DNA of 64,000 nucleotides from Mycobacterium montefiorense (GTDB taxonomy: Bacteria; Actinomycetota; Actinomycetes; Mycobacteriales; Mycobacteriaceae). The stretch lies in NCBI RefSeq assembly GCF_003112775.1, contig NZ_BFCH01000007.1:242413-306412 (forward strand). The letters run 5' to 3'. The translations under genes and the position numbers were made by a program. The number at the start of each line of letters is the position of its first letter. Positions within the stretch are counted from its first letter, which is position 1. Positions 55,402 to 64,000 of the stretch are shown piece by piece. A model generated the notes under the pieces. That model saw only the letters and a list, made by a program, of their open reading frames with translations. It did no database searches and was not told the origin of the DNA.

Positions 55402-56126
55402 GCTCACCCGAACACGACCCCAAGGTAGCCGCCAGCGAAGTGGGTGGCGCGCTGCCCGCGCCCGACGAAGAAGTGATCAACGTGCGCCGTGGCATGTTCG
55501 GCATTTCGGGATCGGGTGACACGTCGGGATACGGGCGACTGGTACGGGAGGTCACGCTGCCGGGCAGCAGCCCCCGGCCCTACGGCGGTTATTTCGACGA
55601 CGTCGTCGACCGGCTGGCCGACTCACTGAAGTCCGGCGACGTCGAATTCGAAAACGCCATAGAGAAAGTCGTCGTCGACCGCAACGAGCTGACGTTGCAC
55701 GTGCGCCGCGAGGCACTGCCGCACGTGGCCCAACGTCTGCGCGACGATCCCGAGCTGCGCTTCGAGATGTGCCTGGGCGTCAACGGTGTGCATTACCCGC
55801 ACGAAACGGGCCGCGAGTTGCACGCCGTGTACCCGTTGCTGTCGATCACGCACAATCGTCGAGTCCGGCTGGAAGTGTCTGCACCGGACGGTGATCCGCA
55901 CATCCCGTCGCTATATGGGATCTACCCGACCAACGACTGGCACGAGCGCGAGACGTACGACTTCTTCGGCATCATCTTCGACGGGCACCCGTCGCTGACC
56001 CGCATCGAGATGCCCGACGACTGGCACGGCCATCCGCAACGCAAGGACTACCCGCTCGGCGGTATTCCCGTCGAGTACAAGGGAGCAGAGATACCCCCGC
56101 CCGACGAGCGGAGAGCGTACAACTAA
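55398..56126 (+). CDS. nuoC: NADH-quinone oxidoreductase subunit C
   Basis: Peripheral-arm subunit, 242 residues. A nonconserved N-terminus of about 80 residues is followed by [19 protein letters not shown], then [29 protein letters not shown] and the C-terminal [11 protein letters not shown], the NuoC/30-kDa motif. ATG 55398 overlaps the nuoB stop, and its own stop shares a base with the nuoD start. Confidence 0.96.
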   Translation: MSSPEHDPKVAASEVGGALPAPDEEVINVRRGMFGISGSGDTSGYGRLVREVTLPGSSPRPYGGYFDDVVDRLADSLKSGDVEFENAIEKVVVDRNELTLHVRREALPHVAQRLRDDPELRFEMCLGVNGVHYPHETGRELHAVYPLLSITHNRRVRLEVSAPDGDPHIPSLYGIYPTNDWHERETYDFFGIIFDGHPSLTRIEMPDDWHGHPQRKDYPLGGIPVEYKGAEIPPPDERRAYN

Positions 56127-57451
56127 TGAGCACAATCACTGACTCGACGCACGATGGCGGCGCCGAAACTGTTGTTGTCGCTGGCGGACAGGACTGGGGG
56201 CAGGTCGTCGAAGCGGCCCGTGCCGCGGATCCCGGTGAGCGCATCGTCGTCAACATGGGGCCCCAGCACCCGTCCACGCATGGGGTGTTGCGCCTGATCC
56301 TCGAGATCGAAGGCGAAACCGTCACCGAGGTCCGGTGCGGAATCGGCTACCTGCACACCGGGATCGAGAAGAACCTCGAATACCGGTACTGGACGCAGGG
56401 TGTCACCTTCGTGACCCGGATGGATTACCTGTCACCGTTTTTCAACGAGACCGCATACTGCCTCGGGGTCGAGAAGCTGCTCGGCATCACCGATGAAATC
56501 CCGGAGCGGGTCAACGTCATTCGCGTCCTGATGATGGAGCTCAACCGGATCTCCTCGCACCTGGTGGCGCTGGCCACCGGCGGCATGGAACTGGGCGCGA
56601 TGACGCCGATGTTCGTCGGCTTCCGGGGACGCGAGATCGTGCTCACCCTGTTCGAAAAGATCAGCGGTCTGCGGATGAACAGCGCCTACGTTCGCCCGGG
56701 CGGCGTGGCACAGGACTTACCGCCGGGCGCCGAGGCCGACATCGTCGAAGGCCTCAAGGGCTTGCGGCAAGTGCTGCGCGAAATGGGCGACCTGCTCAAC
56801 GAAAACGCGATCTGGAAAGCGCGCACTCAAGACGTCGGCTACCTCGACTTGGCCGGATGCATGGCGCTGGGCATCACCGGCCCGATCCTGCGTGCCACCG
56901 GCTTGCCGCACGACCTGCGCAAGAGCGAGCCCTACTGCGGGTACCAGAACTACGAATTCGACGTGATCACCGCCGACACGTGTGATTCCTACGGGCGCTA
57001 CATTATTCGCGTCAAGGAGATGTGGGAGTCGATCAAGATCGTCGAGCAGTGCCTGGACAAACTGAGGCCGGGACCGCACATGGTCGAGGATCGCAAGATC
57101 GCCTGGCCCGCCGACCTGAAGGTAGGCCCCGACGGCATGGGTAATTCGCCCGAGCACATCGCCAAGATCATGGGCGGCTCGATGGAAGCGTTGATCCACC
57201 ACTTCAAGTTGGTCACCGAGGGCATCCGGGTGCCGGCCGGCCAGGTCTACAGCGCGGTGGAATCACCCCGGGGAGAACTCGGCGTGCACATGGTCAGCGA
57301 CGGCGGAACCCGGCCCTACCGCGTGCATTATCGGGATCCGTCCTTCACCAATTTGCAGTCGGTCGCCGCGATGTGCGAGGGCGGCATGGTCGCCGACTTG
57401 ATCACCGCGGTCGCCAGCATCGACCCGGTCATGGGCGGAGTCGACCGATGA
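56126..57451 (+). CDS. nuoD: NADH-quinone oxidoreductase subunit D
   Basis: Quinone-site subunit, 441 residues. [42 protein letters not shown] and the C-terminal [16 protein letters not shown] are 49-kDa subunit signatures, including the His and Tyr region lining the quinone pocket. Translationally coupled to nuoC and nuoE. Confidence 0.97.
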   Translation: MSTITDSTHDGGAETVVVAGGQDWGQVVEAARAADPGERIVVNMGPQHPSTHGVLRLILEIEGETVTEVRCGIGYLHTGIEKNLEYRYWTQGVTFVTRMDYLSPFFNETAYCLGVEKLLGITDEIPERVNVIRVLMMELNRISSHLVALATGGMELGAMTPMFVGFRGREIVLTLFEKISGLRMNSAYVRPGGVAQDLPPGAEADIVEGLKGLRQVLREMGDLLNENAIWKARTQDVGYLDLAGCMALGITGPILRATGLPHDLRKSEPYCGYQNYEFDVITADTCDSYGRYIIRVKEMWESIKIVEQCLDKLRPGPHMVEDRKIAWPADLKVGPDGMGNSPEHIAKIMGGSMEALIHHFKLVTEGIRVPAGQVYSAVESPRGELGVHMVSDGGTRPYRVHYRDPSFTNLQSVAAMCEGGMVADLITAVASIDPVMGGVDR

Positions 57452-58215
57452 CCGCACCGGTGGGAGGCAGCGGCGAGCGGGTGTTCATCCGGCTGGGGCC
57501 ACCGCCCGAAGAACCCAACCAGTTCGTGGTTGAGGGTGCGCCACAGTCGTATTCGCCGGAGATCCGGGCACGACTGGAGGTCGACGCCAAGGAGATCATC
57601 AGCCGCTACCCCAACAAGCGCTCCGCGTTGTTGCCATTGCTGCACCTGGTCCAGTCGGAGGATTCCTACCTGACACCGGCGGGCCTGGAGTTCTGCGGCG
57701 AGCAGATTGGACTGACCGGCGCCGAGGTGTCGGCGGTGGGCAGCTTCTACACGATGTACCGCCGCGGCCCCACCGGCGATTACCTGGTCGGCGTCTGCAC
57801 CAACACGCTGTGTGCGGTGATGGGCGGTGACGCGGTATTCGACTCACTCAAAGAGCATCTCGGCATCGGCAACGACCAGACAACCCCCGACGGATCGGTC
57901 ACCCTGCAGCACATCGAATGCAACGCCGCGTGCGACTTCGCGCCCGTGGTGTTGGTCAACTGGGAGTTCTACGACAACCAGACACCGGAATCGGCGCGCG
58001 AACTCGTCGACTCGCTGCGGGCCGGAAAGCCCAACGCGCCCACCCGCGGTGCGCCGCTGTGCAAGTTCCGCGAGACGTCGCGCATCTTGGCCGGCCTGCC
58101 CGACGAGCGCCCGGACGAGGGCCAAGGTGGCGCTGGCGCAGCCACTTTAGCCGGGCTGCAGGTGGCGAAGGAAAAGGGCATGGAACCCCCGCCGGCTCCC
58201 GGAGAGAAGTCATGA
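57448..58215 (+). CDS. nuoE: NADH-quinone oxidoreductase subunit E
   Basis: Thioredoxin-fold subunit with the N1a [2Fe-2S] cluster. In its 255 residues the ligands are in [10 protein letters not shown] and IECNAACDF. The C-terminal tail after about residue 225 is low-complexity and not conserved. ATG 57448 overlaps nuoD; its stop overlaps nuoF. Confidence 0.96.
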   Translation: MTAPVGGSGERVFIRLGPPPEEPNQFVVEGAPQSYSPEIRARLEVDAKEIISRYPNKRSALLPLLHLVQSEDSYLTPAGLEFCGEQIGLTGAEVSAVGSFYTMYRRGPTGDYLVGVCTNTLCAVMGGDAVFDSLKEHLGIGNDQTTPDGSVTLQHIECNAACDFAPVVLVNWEFYDNQTPESARELVDSLRAGKPNAPTRGAPLCKFRETSRILAGLPDERPDEGQGGAGAATLAGLQVAKEKGMEPPPAPGEKS

Positions 58216-59528
58216 CGACCCCGCTGACCCCGGTCATCAGCCGCTACTGGGACGATCCGAAGTCGTTCACGCTACAGACCTACCAGCGCCACGACGGCTA
58301 CCAGGCGCTGAAGAAGGCCCTGAAGATGGAGCCCGACGCGGTGATTGGGGCCGTGAAGGACTCGGGCCTGCGCGGTCGCGGCGGCGCCGGCTTCTCGACC
58401 GGTACGAAGTGGTCGTTCATCCCGCAAGGCGACTCCGGCGCGGCCGCCAAGCCGCACTACCTGGTCGTCAACGCCGACGAATCAGAACCCGGTACGTGCA
58501 AAGACATTCCGCTGATGCTGGCGACACCCCACCTGCTGGTGGAGGGCGCCATCATCGCCTCCTACGCCATCCGGGCCAGCCACGCCTTCATCTACGTGCG
58601 CGGCGAAGTGGTGCCGGTGCTGCGCCGGCTGCAGAACGCGGTCGCCGAGGCTTACGCTGCAGGCTTTTTGGGCCGCGACATCGCGGGTTCGGGCTACGAC
58701 CTGGAGCTGGTGGTGCACGCCGGTGCGGGCGCCTACATCTGTGGCGAGGAAACCGCGCTGCTGGAGGGTCTGGAGGGCCGGCGCGGCCAGCCCCGGCTGC
58801 GCCCGCCGTTCCCCGCCGTGGCCGGGCTTTACGGCTGCCCCACGGTGATCAACAACGTCGAGACCATCGCCAGCGTGCCGTCGATCATTCTCAACGGCGT
58901 CGAGTGGTTCCGGTCGATGGGCAGCGAGAAATCGCCTGGCTTCACGCTGTATTCGCTGTCCGGGCACGTCACTCGTCCCGGCCAATACGAGGCCCCGCTG
59001 GGCATCACGCTGCGCGAGTTGCTCGACTACGCCGGCGGGGTCCGCGCCGGGCACCGCCTGAAGTTCTGGACACCGGGCGGGTCGTCGACACCACTGCTGA
59101 CCGACGAACACCTCGACGTGCCACTGGATTACGAGGGCGTGGGTGCGGCCGGCTCGATGCTGGGCACCAAGGCGCTGGAGATCTTTGACGAGACGACCTG
59201 CGTGGTGCGCGCTGTGCAGCGCTGGACATACTTCTACAAGCACGAGTCGTGCGGGAAGTGCACGCCGTGTCGCGAGGGCACGTTCTGGCTGGACCAGATC
59301 TACACCCGGCTCGAGTCCGGCGAAGGCACCCACGAGGATCTCGACAAGCTGCTCGACATCTCCGACGCAATTCTCGGAAAGTCGTTCTGCGCGTTGGGCG
59401 ATGGCGCGGCCAGCCCGGTGATGTCGTCGATCAAGCACTTCCGCGACGAGTACATCACCCACGTCGAAGGAGGCGGCTGCCCATTCGACCCACGAGACTC
59501 CATGTTGAGCACGAACGGAAAGGCTTGA
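58212..59528 (+). CDS. nuoF: NADH-quinone oxidoreductase subunit F
   Basis: Binds NADH and FMN and carries cluster N3. In its 438 residues [17 protein letters not shown] is the NADH loop, [17 protein letters not shown] the FMN region, and [13 protein letters not shown] plus a later [10 protein letters not shown] the [4Fe-4S] ligands. ATG 58212 overlaps nuoE. Confidence 0.97.
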   Translation: MTTPLTPVISRYWDDPKSFTLQTYQRHDGYQALKKALKMEPDAVIGAVKDSGLRGRGGAGFSTGTKWSFIPQGDSGAAAKPHYLVVNADESEPGTCKDIPLMLATPHLLVEGAIIASYAIRASHAFIYVRGEVVPVLRRLQNAVAEAYAAGFLGRDIAGSGYDLELVVHAGAGAYICGEETALLEGLEGRRGQPRLRPPFPAVAGLYGCPTVINNVETIASVPSIILNGVEWFRSMGSEKSPGFTLYSLSGHVTRPGQYEAPLGITLRELLDYAGGVRAGHRLKFWTPGGSSTPLLTDEHLDVPLDYEGVGAAGSMLGTKALEIFDETTCVVRAVQRWTYFYKHESCGKCTPCREGTFWLDQIYTRLESGEGTHEDLDKLLDISDAILGKSFCALGDGAASPVMSSIKHFRDEYITHVEGGGCPFDPRDSMLSTNGKA

Positions 59529-59535
59529 CAGCCCC

Positions 59536-61953
59536 ATGACTAGTGCGGCCAAGACCCAGACAGGCGACGAGGTGACGCCGCCGGACATGGTGACGCTGAC
59601 CATCGACGGCAATCAAATCTCGGTTCCCAAGGGAACGCTGGTGATTCGTGCGGCCGAGTTGATGGGCATCCAGATTCCGCGGTTCTGCGATCACCCGCTG
59701 CTCGACCCGGTCGGTGCGTGCCGGCAGTGCATGGTCGAGGTGGAGGGCCAGCGCAAGCCGATGGCGTCGTGCACGATCGTGTGCACCGGCGACATGGCGG
59801 TACGTACCCAACTCACCTCCGAGGCCGCGGACAAGGCCCAGCACGGCGTGATGGAGCTGCTGCTGATCAATCACCCGCTGGACTGCCCGATGTGCGACAA
59901 GGGCGGCGAGTGCCCGCTGCAGAACCAGGCAATGTCGAACGGCCGCGCCGATTCTCGCTTCGAGGATGTCAAGCGCACCTTCGCCAAGCCGATCAACATC
60001 TCCTCGCAGGTGCTGCTGGACCGCGAGCGGTGCATCCTATGCGCTCGCTGCACGCGATTCTCCGAGCAGATCGCCGGCGACCCGTTCATCGACATGCAGG
60101 AGCGCGGCGCCCTGCAGCAGGTGGGCATATACGCCAGCGAGCCGTTCGACTCGTACTTCTCCGGCAACACCGTGCAGATCTGCCCGGTGGGCGCCTTGAC
60201 CGGCACCGCATATCGATTCCGGGCCCGCCCTTTCGATCTGGTCTCCAGCCCCAGCGTGTGCGAGCACTGTGCCGGCGGCTGCGCCGAGCGCACCGATCAC
60301 CGCCGCGGCAAGGTATTGCGCCGGCTGGCCGGCGACGACCCCGAGGTCAACGAGGAGTGGAACTGCGACAAGGGCCGCTGGGCTTTCCGCTACGACACCC
60401 AGCCCGACGTGCTCACCACTCCCCTGGTCCGAGACGCTGACGGCACCCTGCAGCCTGCCTCGTGGGCACACGCGATCGTGGCCGCAACGCAGGGATTCGA
60501 AGCCGCCCGCGGGCGCACCGGCGTGCTGGTCGGCGGCCGCGGCACCTGGGAAGACTCTTACGCCTATTCCAAGTTCGCGCGAATTGTGTTGGACACCAAC
60601 GATATCGACTTCCGGGCTCGCCCCTGCTCGGCCGAAGAGGCAGAGTTCCTGGCGGCCCGCGTCGCGGGTCAGCCGCTGACGGTCAGCTTCGCCGATCTGG
60701 AATCGGCGCCGGTGGTCGTGCTGGTCGGGTTCGAGCCCGAGGACGAGGCACCGATCGTGTTCCTACGGCTACGCAAGGCCGCCCGCAAGCGCGGCGTGCC
60801 GATCTACGCGGTCGCCCCGTTCACCACTCGGGCGCTGACGAAGATGTCGGGCCGGCTGCTGCAGACCGTGCCGGGCGCCGAACCGTCCACACTGGACGGC
60901 CTGGCCACCGGCGAGGTGGGCGACCTGTTGTCGAAGGCCGGAGCGGTCATCATGGTCGGCGAGCGCCTGGCCACGGTGCCCGGCGGATTGTCCGCGGCGG
61001 CCCGGCTCGCCGATGCCACCGGGGCCCGGTTGGCCTGGGTGCCGCGGCGCGCCGGAGAACGTGGCGCGCTGGAAGCCGGCGCACTGCCCGGGTTGCTGCC
61101 AGGTGGTCGTCTGGTCGCCGACGAGACCGCGCGCGCCGAGGTGGCCGCGGCGTGGAACGTCGACGAATTGCCCGCTGCCGCTGGGCGTGACGTCGACGGC
61201 ATCCTGGCCGCGGCGACGGATGGGAGCCTGGGCGCGTTGCTGGTGGGCGGTATCGAGCCCGCCGACTTCGCCGACCCGGATGCGGTGCTGGCCGCGCTGG
61301 ATGCCGCGAATTTCGTGGTCAGCCTCGAACTGCGGCACAGCGAAGTCACCGAGCGCGCCGACGTGGTGTTCCCGGTCGCGCCGACGACGCAGAAGGCGGG
61401 CGCATTCGTCAACTGGGAAGGCCGATTCCGGCCCTTCGAGCCGGCCCTGCACGGCAGCACCCAGCGGGCCACCCAGTCCGACCATCAGGTACTCGACACG
61501 CTGGCCGACGAAATGGGTGTTTACCTGGGTATGACAGGCGTCCAGGCGGCCCGCGAGCAAGTCTCGGCGCTGGGCAACTGGGAGGGCGAACGCGCAAGCG
61601 GGGCAACGGTTCAGGCACCGAAACCGCCGCAGCCCGGCCAGGGCGAGGCCGTGCTCACCGGCTGGCGGATGATGCTCGACAACGGCCGCGGCCAAGACGG
61701 CGAACCGCATTTGGCGGGAACGGCACGCAAACCCGTGGCACGCCTGTCGGCCGGCACCGCGACCGAGATCGGCGCGGTGCAGGGCGACACGGTCACGGTC
61801 AGCACGTCGCGCGGGTCAATCAGCCTGCCGCTGAACATCACTGACATGCCCGATCGGGTGGTGTGGCTGCCACTGAACTCGCCGGGCTCGGCGGTGCAGC
61901 GGGACCTGGGTGTCACAGTCGGCAACATCGTGCGAATCGGAGTGGGCTCATGA
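59536..61953 (+). CDS. nuoG: NADH-quinone oxidoreductase subunit G
   Basis: Large iron-sulfur subunit of 805 residues. The N-terminal [2Fe-2S] ferredoxin part has [21 protein letters not shown] and MASC. The His/Cys N5 segment is [17 protein letters not shown], and N4 ligands are in [11 protein letters not shown] and CPVGALT. Cysteines in VCEHCAGGC and WNCDKGRW could carry the extra N7 cluster. The molybdopterin-oxidoreductase-like C-terminal part follows. Confidence 0.96.
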   Translation: MTSAAKTQTGDEVTPPDMVTLTIDGNQISVPKGTLVIRAAELMGIQIPRFCDHPLLDPVGACRQCMVEVEGQRKPMASCTIVCTGDMAVRTQLTSEAADKAQHGVMELLLINHPLDCPMCDKGGECPLQNQAMSNGRADSRFEDVKRTFAKPINISSQVLLDRERCILCARCTRFSEQIAGDPFIDMQERGALQQVGIYASEPFDSYFSGNTVQICPVGALTGTAYRFRARPFDLVSSPSVCEHCAGGCAERTDHRRGKVLRRLAGDDPEVNEEWNCDKGRWAFRYDTQPDVLTTPLVRDADGTLQPASWAHAIVAATQGFEAARGRTGVLVGGRGTWEDSYAYSKFARIVLDTNDIDFRARPCSAEEAEFLAARVAGQPLTVSFADLESAPVVVLVGFEPEDEAPIVFLRLRKAARKRGVPIYAVAPFTTRALTKMSGRLLQTVPGAEPSTLDGLATGEVGDLLSKAGAVIMVGERLATVPGGLSAAARLADATGARLAWVPRRAGERGALEAGALPGLLPGGRLVADETARAEVAAAWNVDELPAAAGRDVDGILAAATDGSLGALLVGGIEPADFADPDAVLAALDAANFVVSLELRHSEVTERADVVFPVAPTTQKAGAFVNWEGRFRPFEPALHGSTQRATQSDHQVLDTLADEMGVYLGMTGVQAAREQVSALGNWEGERASGATVQAPKPPQPGQGEAVLTGWRMMLDNGRGQDGEPHLAGTARKPVARLSAGTATEIGAVQGDTVTVSTSRGSISLPLNITDMPDRVVWLPLNSPGSAVQRDLGVTVGNIVRIGVGS

Positions 61954-63212
61954 CCGCCTTCGGGCACGACACCTGGTGGCTGGTGCTCGGTAAAGCGCTG
62001 GCCATCTTCGTGTTCCTGATGCTGAACGTGCTGCTGGCGATCCTGCTGGAGCGCAAGATTCTCGGCTGGATGCAGTTGCGGCCCGGCCCGAACCGGGCCG
62101 GCCCGTGGGGCGCCCTGCAGAGCCTGGCCGACGGGATCAAGCTCGCGCTCAAGGAGAGCATCACCCCGCGCGGCGTCGACTGGTTTGTCTACATGGCGGC
62201 GCCGGTCATCTCGACGATCCCCGCGTTTACCGCGTTCGCGTTCATCCCGTTCGGCCCCGAGGTGTCGGTGTTCGGTCACCGCACCCCGCTGCAGCTGACC
62301 GACATGCCGGTGGCGGTGCTGTTCATCCTCGGGCTATCGGCGATCGGCGTCTACGGGATCGTGTTGGGCGGCTGGGCATCCGGCTCGACCTATCCACTGC
62401 TGGGCGGGGTGCGATCCACCGCGCAGGTCATCTCCTACGAGGTGTCGATGGGGCTGTCGTTCGCGGCCGTCTTCCTGTTCGCCGGGACGATGTCGACGTC
62501 TGGAATCGTCAAGGCGCAGGACGGCGTCTGGTACATCTTCCTGTTGCTGCCGTCGTTCATCATCTATCTGATCTCGATGGTCGGCGAAACCAACCGCGCC
62601 CCGTTCGACCTGCCGGAGGCCGAGGGTGAACTCGTCGCCGGCTTCCACACCGAGTACTCGTCGCTGAAGTTCGCGATGTTCATGCTGGCCGAATACGTGA
62701 ACATGATGACGGTTTCGTCGCTGGCCACGCTGATGTTCTTCGGCGGCTGGCATGCCCCGTGGCCGCTCAATATGTGGGACGGCGCCAACAGCGGCTGGTG
62801 GCCGGTGCTCTGGTTCACCGCCAAGATGTGGGTTTTCCTGTTCATCTACATGTGGCTGCGAGCCAGCCTGCCCCGGCTGCGTTACGACCAGTTCATGGCG
62901 CTGGGCTGGAAACTACTCATCCCCGCCTCGCTCGTTTGGGTGCTGATCGCGGCGGTCATCCGCACGCTGCGCAACCAGGGCTACGCGCATTGGACTCCCC
63001 TGCTGGTGGTCTGCAGCATCGTCTTCGCCGTAGCGCTGGTGCTGTTGCTGCGCAAGCCATTCAGCACGACACCGGCCAATCGCGCACTGGCGCGAGAGCT
63101 TCGCAAGCGTGGCGACGCCCTACCGCCACCACCGGCCTTCCCCACACCACCGATGCCGGGCAAAGTTCTGACGTCGTCAGTCGGTGCGACCAAGGAGAAA
63201 GCACATGGCTAA
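61950..63212 (+). CDS. nuoH: NADH-quinone oxidoreductase subunit H
   Basis: Membrane subunit joining quinone site and proton channels. 420 residues with about eight helices. It shows [55 protein letters not shown] and [20 protein letters not shown]. The tail of about 60 residues is longer than in E. coli, as in other mycobacteria. ATG overlaps the nuoG stop. Confidence 0.97.
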   Translation: MTAFGHDTWWLVLGKALAIFVFLMLNVLLAILLERKILGWMQLRPGPNRAGPWGALQSLADGIKLALKESITPRGVDWFVYMAAPVISTIPAFTAFAFIPFGPEVSVFGHRTPLQLTDMPVAVLFILGLSAIGVYGIVLGGWASGSTYPLLGGVRSTAQVISYEVSMGLSFAAVFLFAGTMSTSGIVKAQDGVWYIFLLLPSFIIYLISMVGETNRAPFDLPEAEGELVAGFHTEYSSLKFAMFMLAEYVNMMTVSSLATLMFFGGWHAPWPLNMWDGANSGWWPVLWFTAKMWVFLFIYMWLRASLPRLRYDQFMALGWKLLIPASLVWVLIAAVIRTLRNQGYAHWTPLLVVCSIVFAVALVLLLRKPFSTTPANRALARELRKRGDALPPPPAFPTPPMPGKVLTSSVGATKEKAHG

Positions 63213-63762
63213 ATTCCTCGACGCCGTGGCCGGATTCGGCGTGACATTCGCGGCGATGTTCAAAAAGACTGTCACCGAGGAGTATCCGGAGAAGCCAGGC
63301 CCGGTCGCCCCGCGCTACCACGGCCGCCATCAACTCAACCGGTACCCCGACGGCCTGGAGAAGTGCATCGGCTGCGAGCTGTGCGCCTGGGCCTGCCCGG
63401 CCGACGCGATCTACGTCGAGGGCGCCGACAATACCGACGAGGCAAGGTTTTCGCCGGGCGAGCGCTACGGCCGGGTCTATCAGATCAACTATCTGCGTTG
63501 CATCGGCTGCGGCCTGTGCATCGAGGCCTGCCCGACCCGCGCGCTGACGATGACCAACGACTACGAGATGGCCGACGACAACCGCGCCGACCTGATCTAC
63601 GAAAAGAACCGGCTGCTGGCGCCGCTGCTGCAAGACATGCTCGCGCCGCCGCACCCCAGGGCCGAGGGCGCCACGGACAAGGACTACTACCAGGGCAACG
63701 TCACCGCGGATGGCTTAAACGTGGGAAACCACGCGAAAGATACTGCCGGAGAAGCCCGATGA
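63205..63762 (+). CDS. nuoI: NADH-quinone oxidoreductase subunit I
   Basis: 8Fe ferredoxin-like subunit with N6a and N6b, 185 residues. Ligands: [18 protein letters not shown] and [20 protein letters not shown] 63205 follows AAGGAG and overlaps the nuoH stop by eight bases. Confidence 0.97.
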   Translation: MAKFLDAVAGFGVTFAAMFKKTVTEEYPEKPGPVAPRYHGRHQLNRYPDGLEKCIGCELCAWACPADAIYVEGADNTDEARFSPGERYGRVYQINYLRCIGCGLCIEACPTRALTMTNDYEMADDNRADLIYEKNRLLAPLLQDMLAPPHPRAEGATDKDYYQGNVTADGLNVGNHAKDTAGEAR

Positions 63763-64000
63763 CTGGCGCGGTTGCCAGCAACCTGGCGACCGACGTCATC
63801 GCTTCCACCTCCACCGGCGAAGCGGTGGCCTTCTGGCTGCTGGGCGCTCTCGCCGTGATCGGCGCGATCGGAGTGGTCACCGCCGTCAACGCCGTGTACT
63901 CGGCGATGTTCCTGGCGATGACGATGATCATCCTGGCGATCTTCTACATGATCCAGGACGCACTGTTCCTGGGGGTAGTTCAGGTCGTGGTCTACACCGG
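63759..64000 (+). CDS. nuoJ: NADH-quinone oxidoreductase subunit J (partial)
   Basis: First 80 codons only; the window ends inside the gene. After a short hydrophilic start, helices [21 protein letters not shown] and [19 protein letters not shown], then [15 protein letters not shown], match NuoJ. ATG 63759 overlaps the nuoI stop. It ought to continue into nuoK-nuoN beyond the window. Confidence 0.94.
   Translation, partial: MTGAVASNLATDVIASTSTGEAVAFWLLGALAVIGAIGVVTAVNAVYSAMFLAMTMIILAIFYMIQDALFLGVVQVVVYT

Noticed and set aside
58482..59612. 376-codon frame antisense to nuoF
   Set aside because: NuoF is certain and the antisense frame has no family features.

Overview
The window comes from a mycobacterium, most likely a slow-growing non-tuberculous species. 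The coding sequence is GC-rich. It holds a tmRNA whose tag reads ADSHQRDYALAA, the smpB-ftsX-ftsE-prfB-fprA block, a hisN / fadE24-fadE23 / fadB4 / receiver-protein / nuo block in the order known from M. tuberculosis (Rv3100c-Rv3106 and Rv3137-Rv3158), a WS/DGAT acyltransferase and an MmpS/MmpL pair. Between these conserved blocks lie accessory segments that the M. tuberculosis order does not have.

Region 1 (1-18.4 kb) is accessory and mostly on the minus strand. It is a redox/stress-type supercluster in two runs. The run from 12595 downward encodes a small conserved protein, an MDR oxidoreductase, an exported cupin, nitroreductase debris, an MFS exporter, MmpS/MmpL and a Cys-rich mini-protein. 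The run from 4991 downward encodes two sister SDRs, MsrB, an NTF2-like protein, two cupins and an NmrA-like reductase. The leaders of both runs carry the same bipartite inverted-repeat element with identical spacing (5084-5124 and 12642-12682). Two large ATPase-LuxR regulators (12879-18391) are divergent from the second copy. Several genes here carry single-base frameshifts.

Region 2 (18.5-31.7 kb) holds an exported Thr/Ser/Pro-tailed protein, a lipoprotein aldose epimerase, tmRNA (20327-20694) with its terminator, a mycothiol-type protein, and an AAA+ ATPase / TPR-membrane protein pair. It continues with an EamA transporter, smpB, ftsX, ftsE, a proline-rich membrane protein, an MscS channel and prfB on the minus strand, then fprA on the plus strand and two small membrane proteins.

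Region 3 (31.8-38.2 kb) looks linked to nitric oxide and lipid: an FMN-split-barrel protein, group III truncated haemoglobin, WS/DGAT, a quinol nitric oxide reductase interrupted by an in-frame TAG and lacking a normal start codon, a membrane protein with a transposase-type Cys motif, and a slipin.

Region 4 (38.2-53.8 kb) is catabolic: hisN, fadE24-fadE23 behind a perfect 22-bp palindrome, GNAT, aldo/keto reductase, two MDR reductases, then a tightly coupled operon (45254-53806). That operon encodes a homogentisate-dioxygenase-like cupin, alpha/beta hydrolase, CoA-transferase, HMG-CoA-lyase-like enzyme, TetR, acyl-CoA dehydrogenase, APH-type kinase, a DUF6285-like protein, a SnoaL-like protein and a YceI-like protein. 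The dehydrogenase, kinase and small protein together resemble the LvaC/LvaA/LvaB 4-hydroxyacid module.

Region 5 (53.8-64 kb) is a stand-alone receiver-domain protein followed by nuoA-nuoI and the start of nuoJ, the proton-pumping NADH dehydrogenase operon, with most genes overlapping by 1-4 bases.
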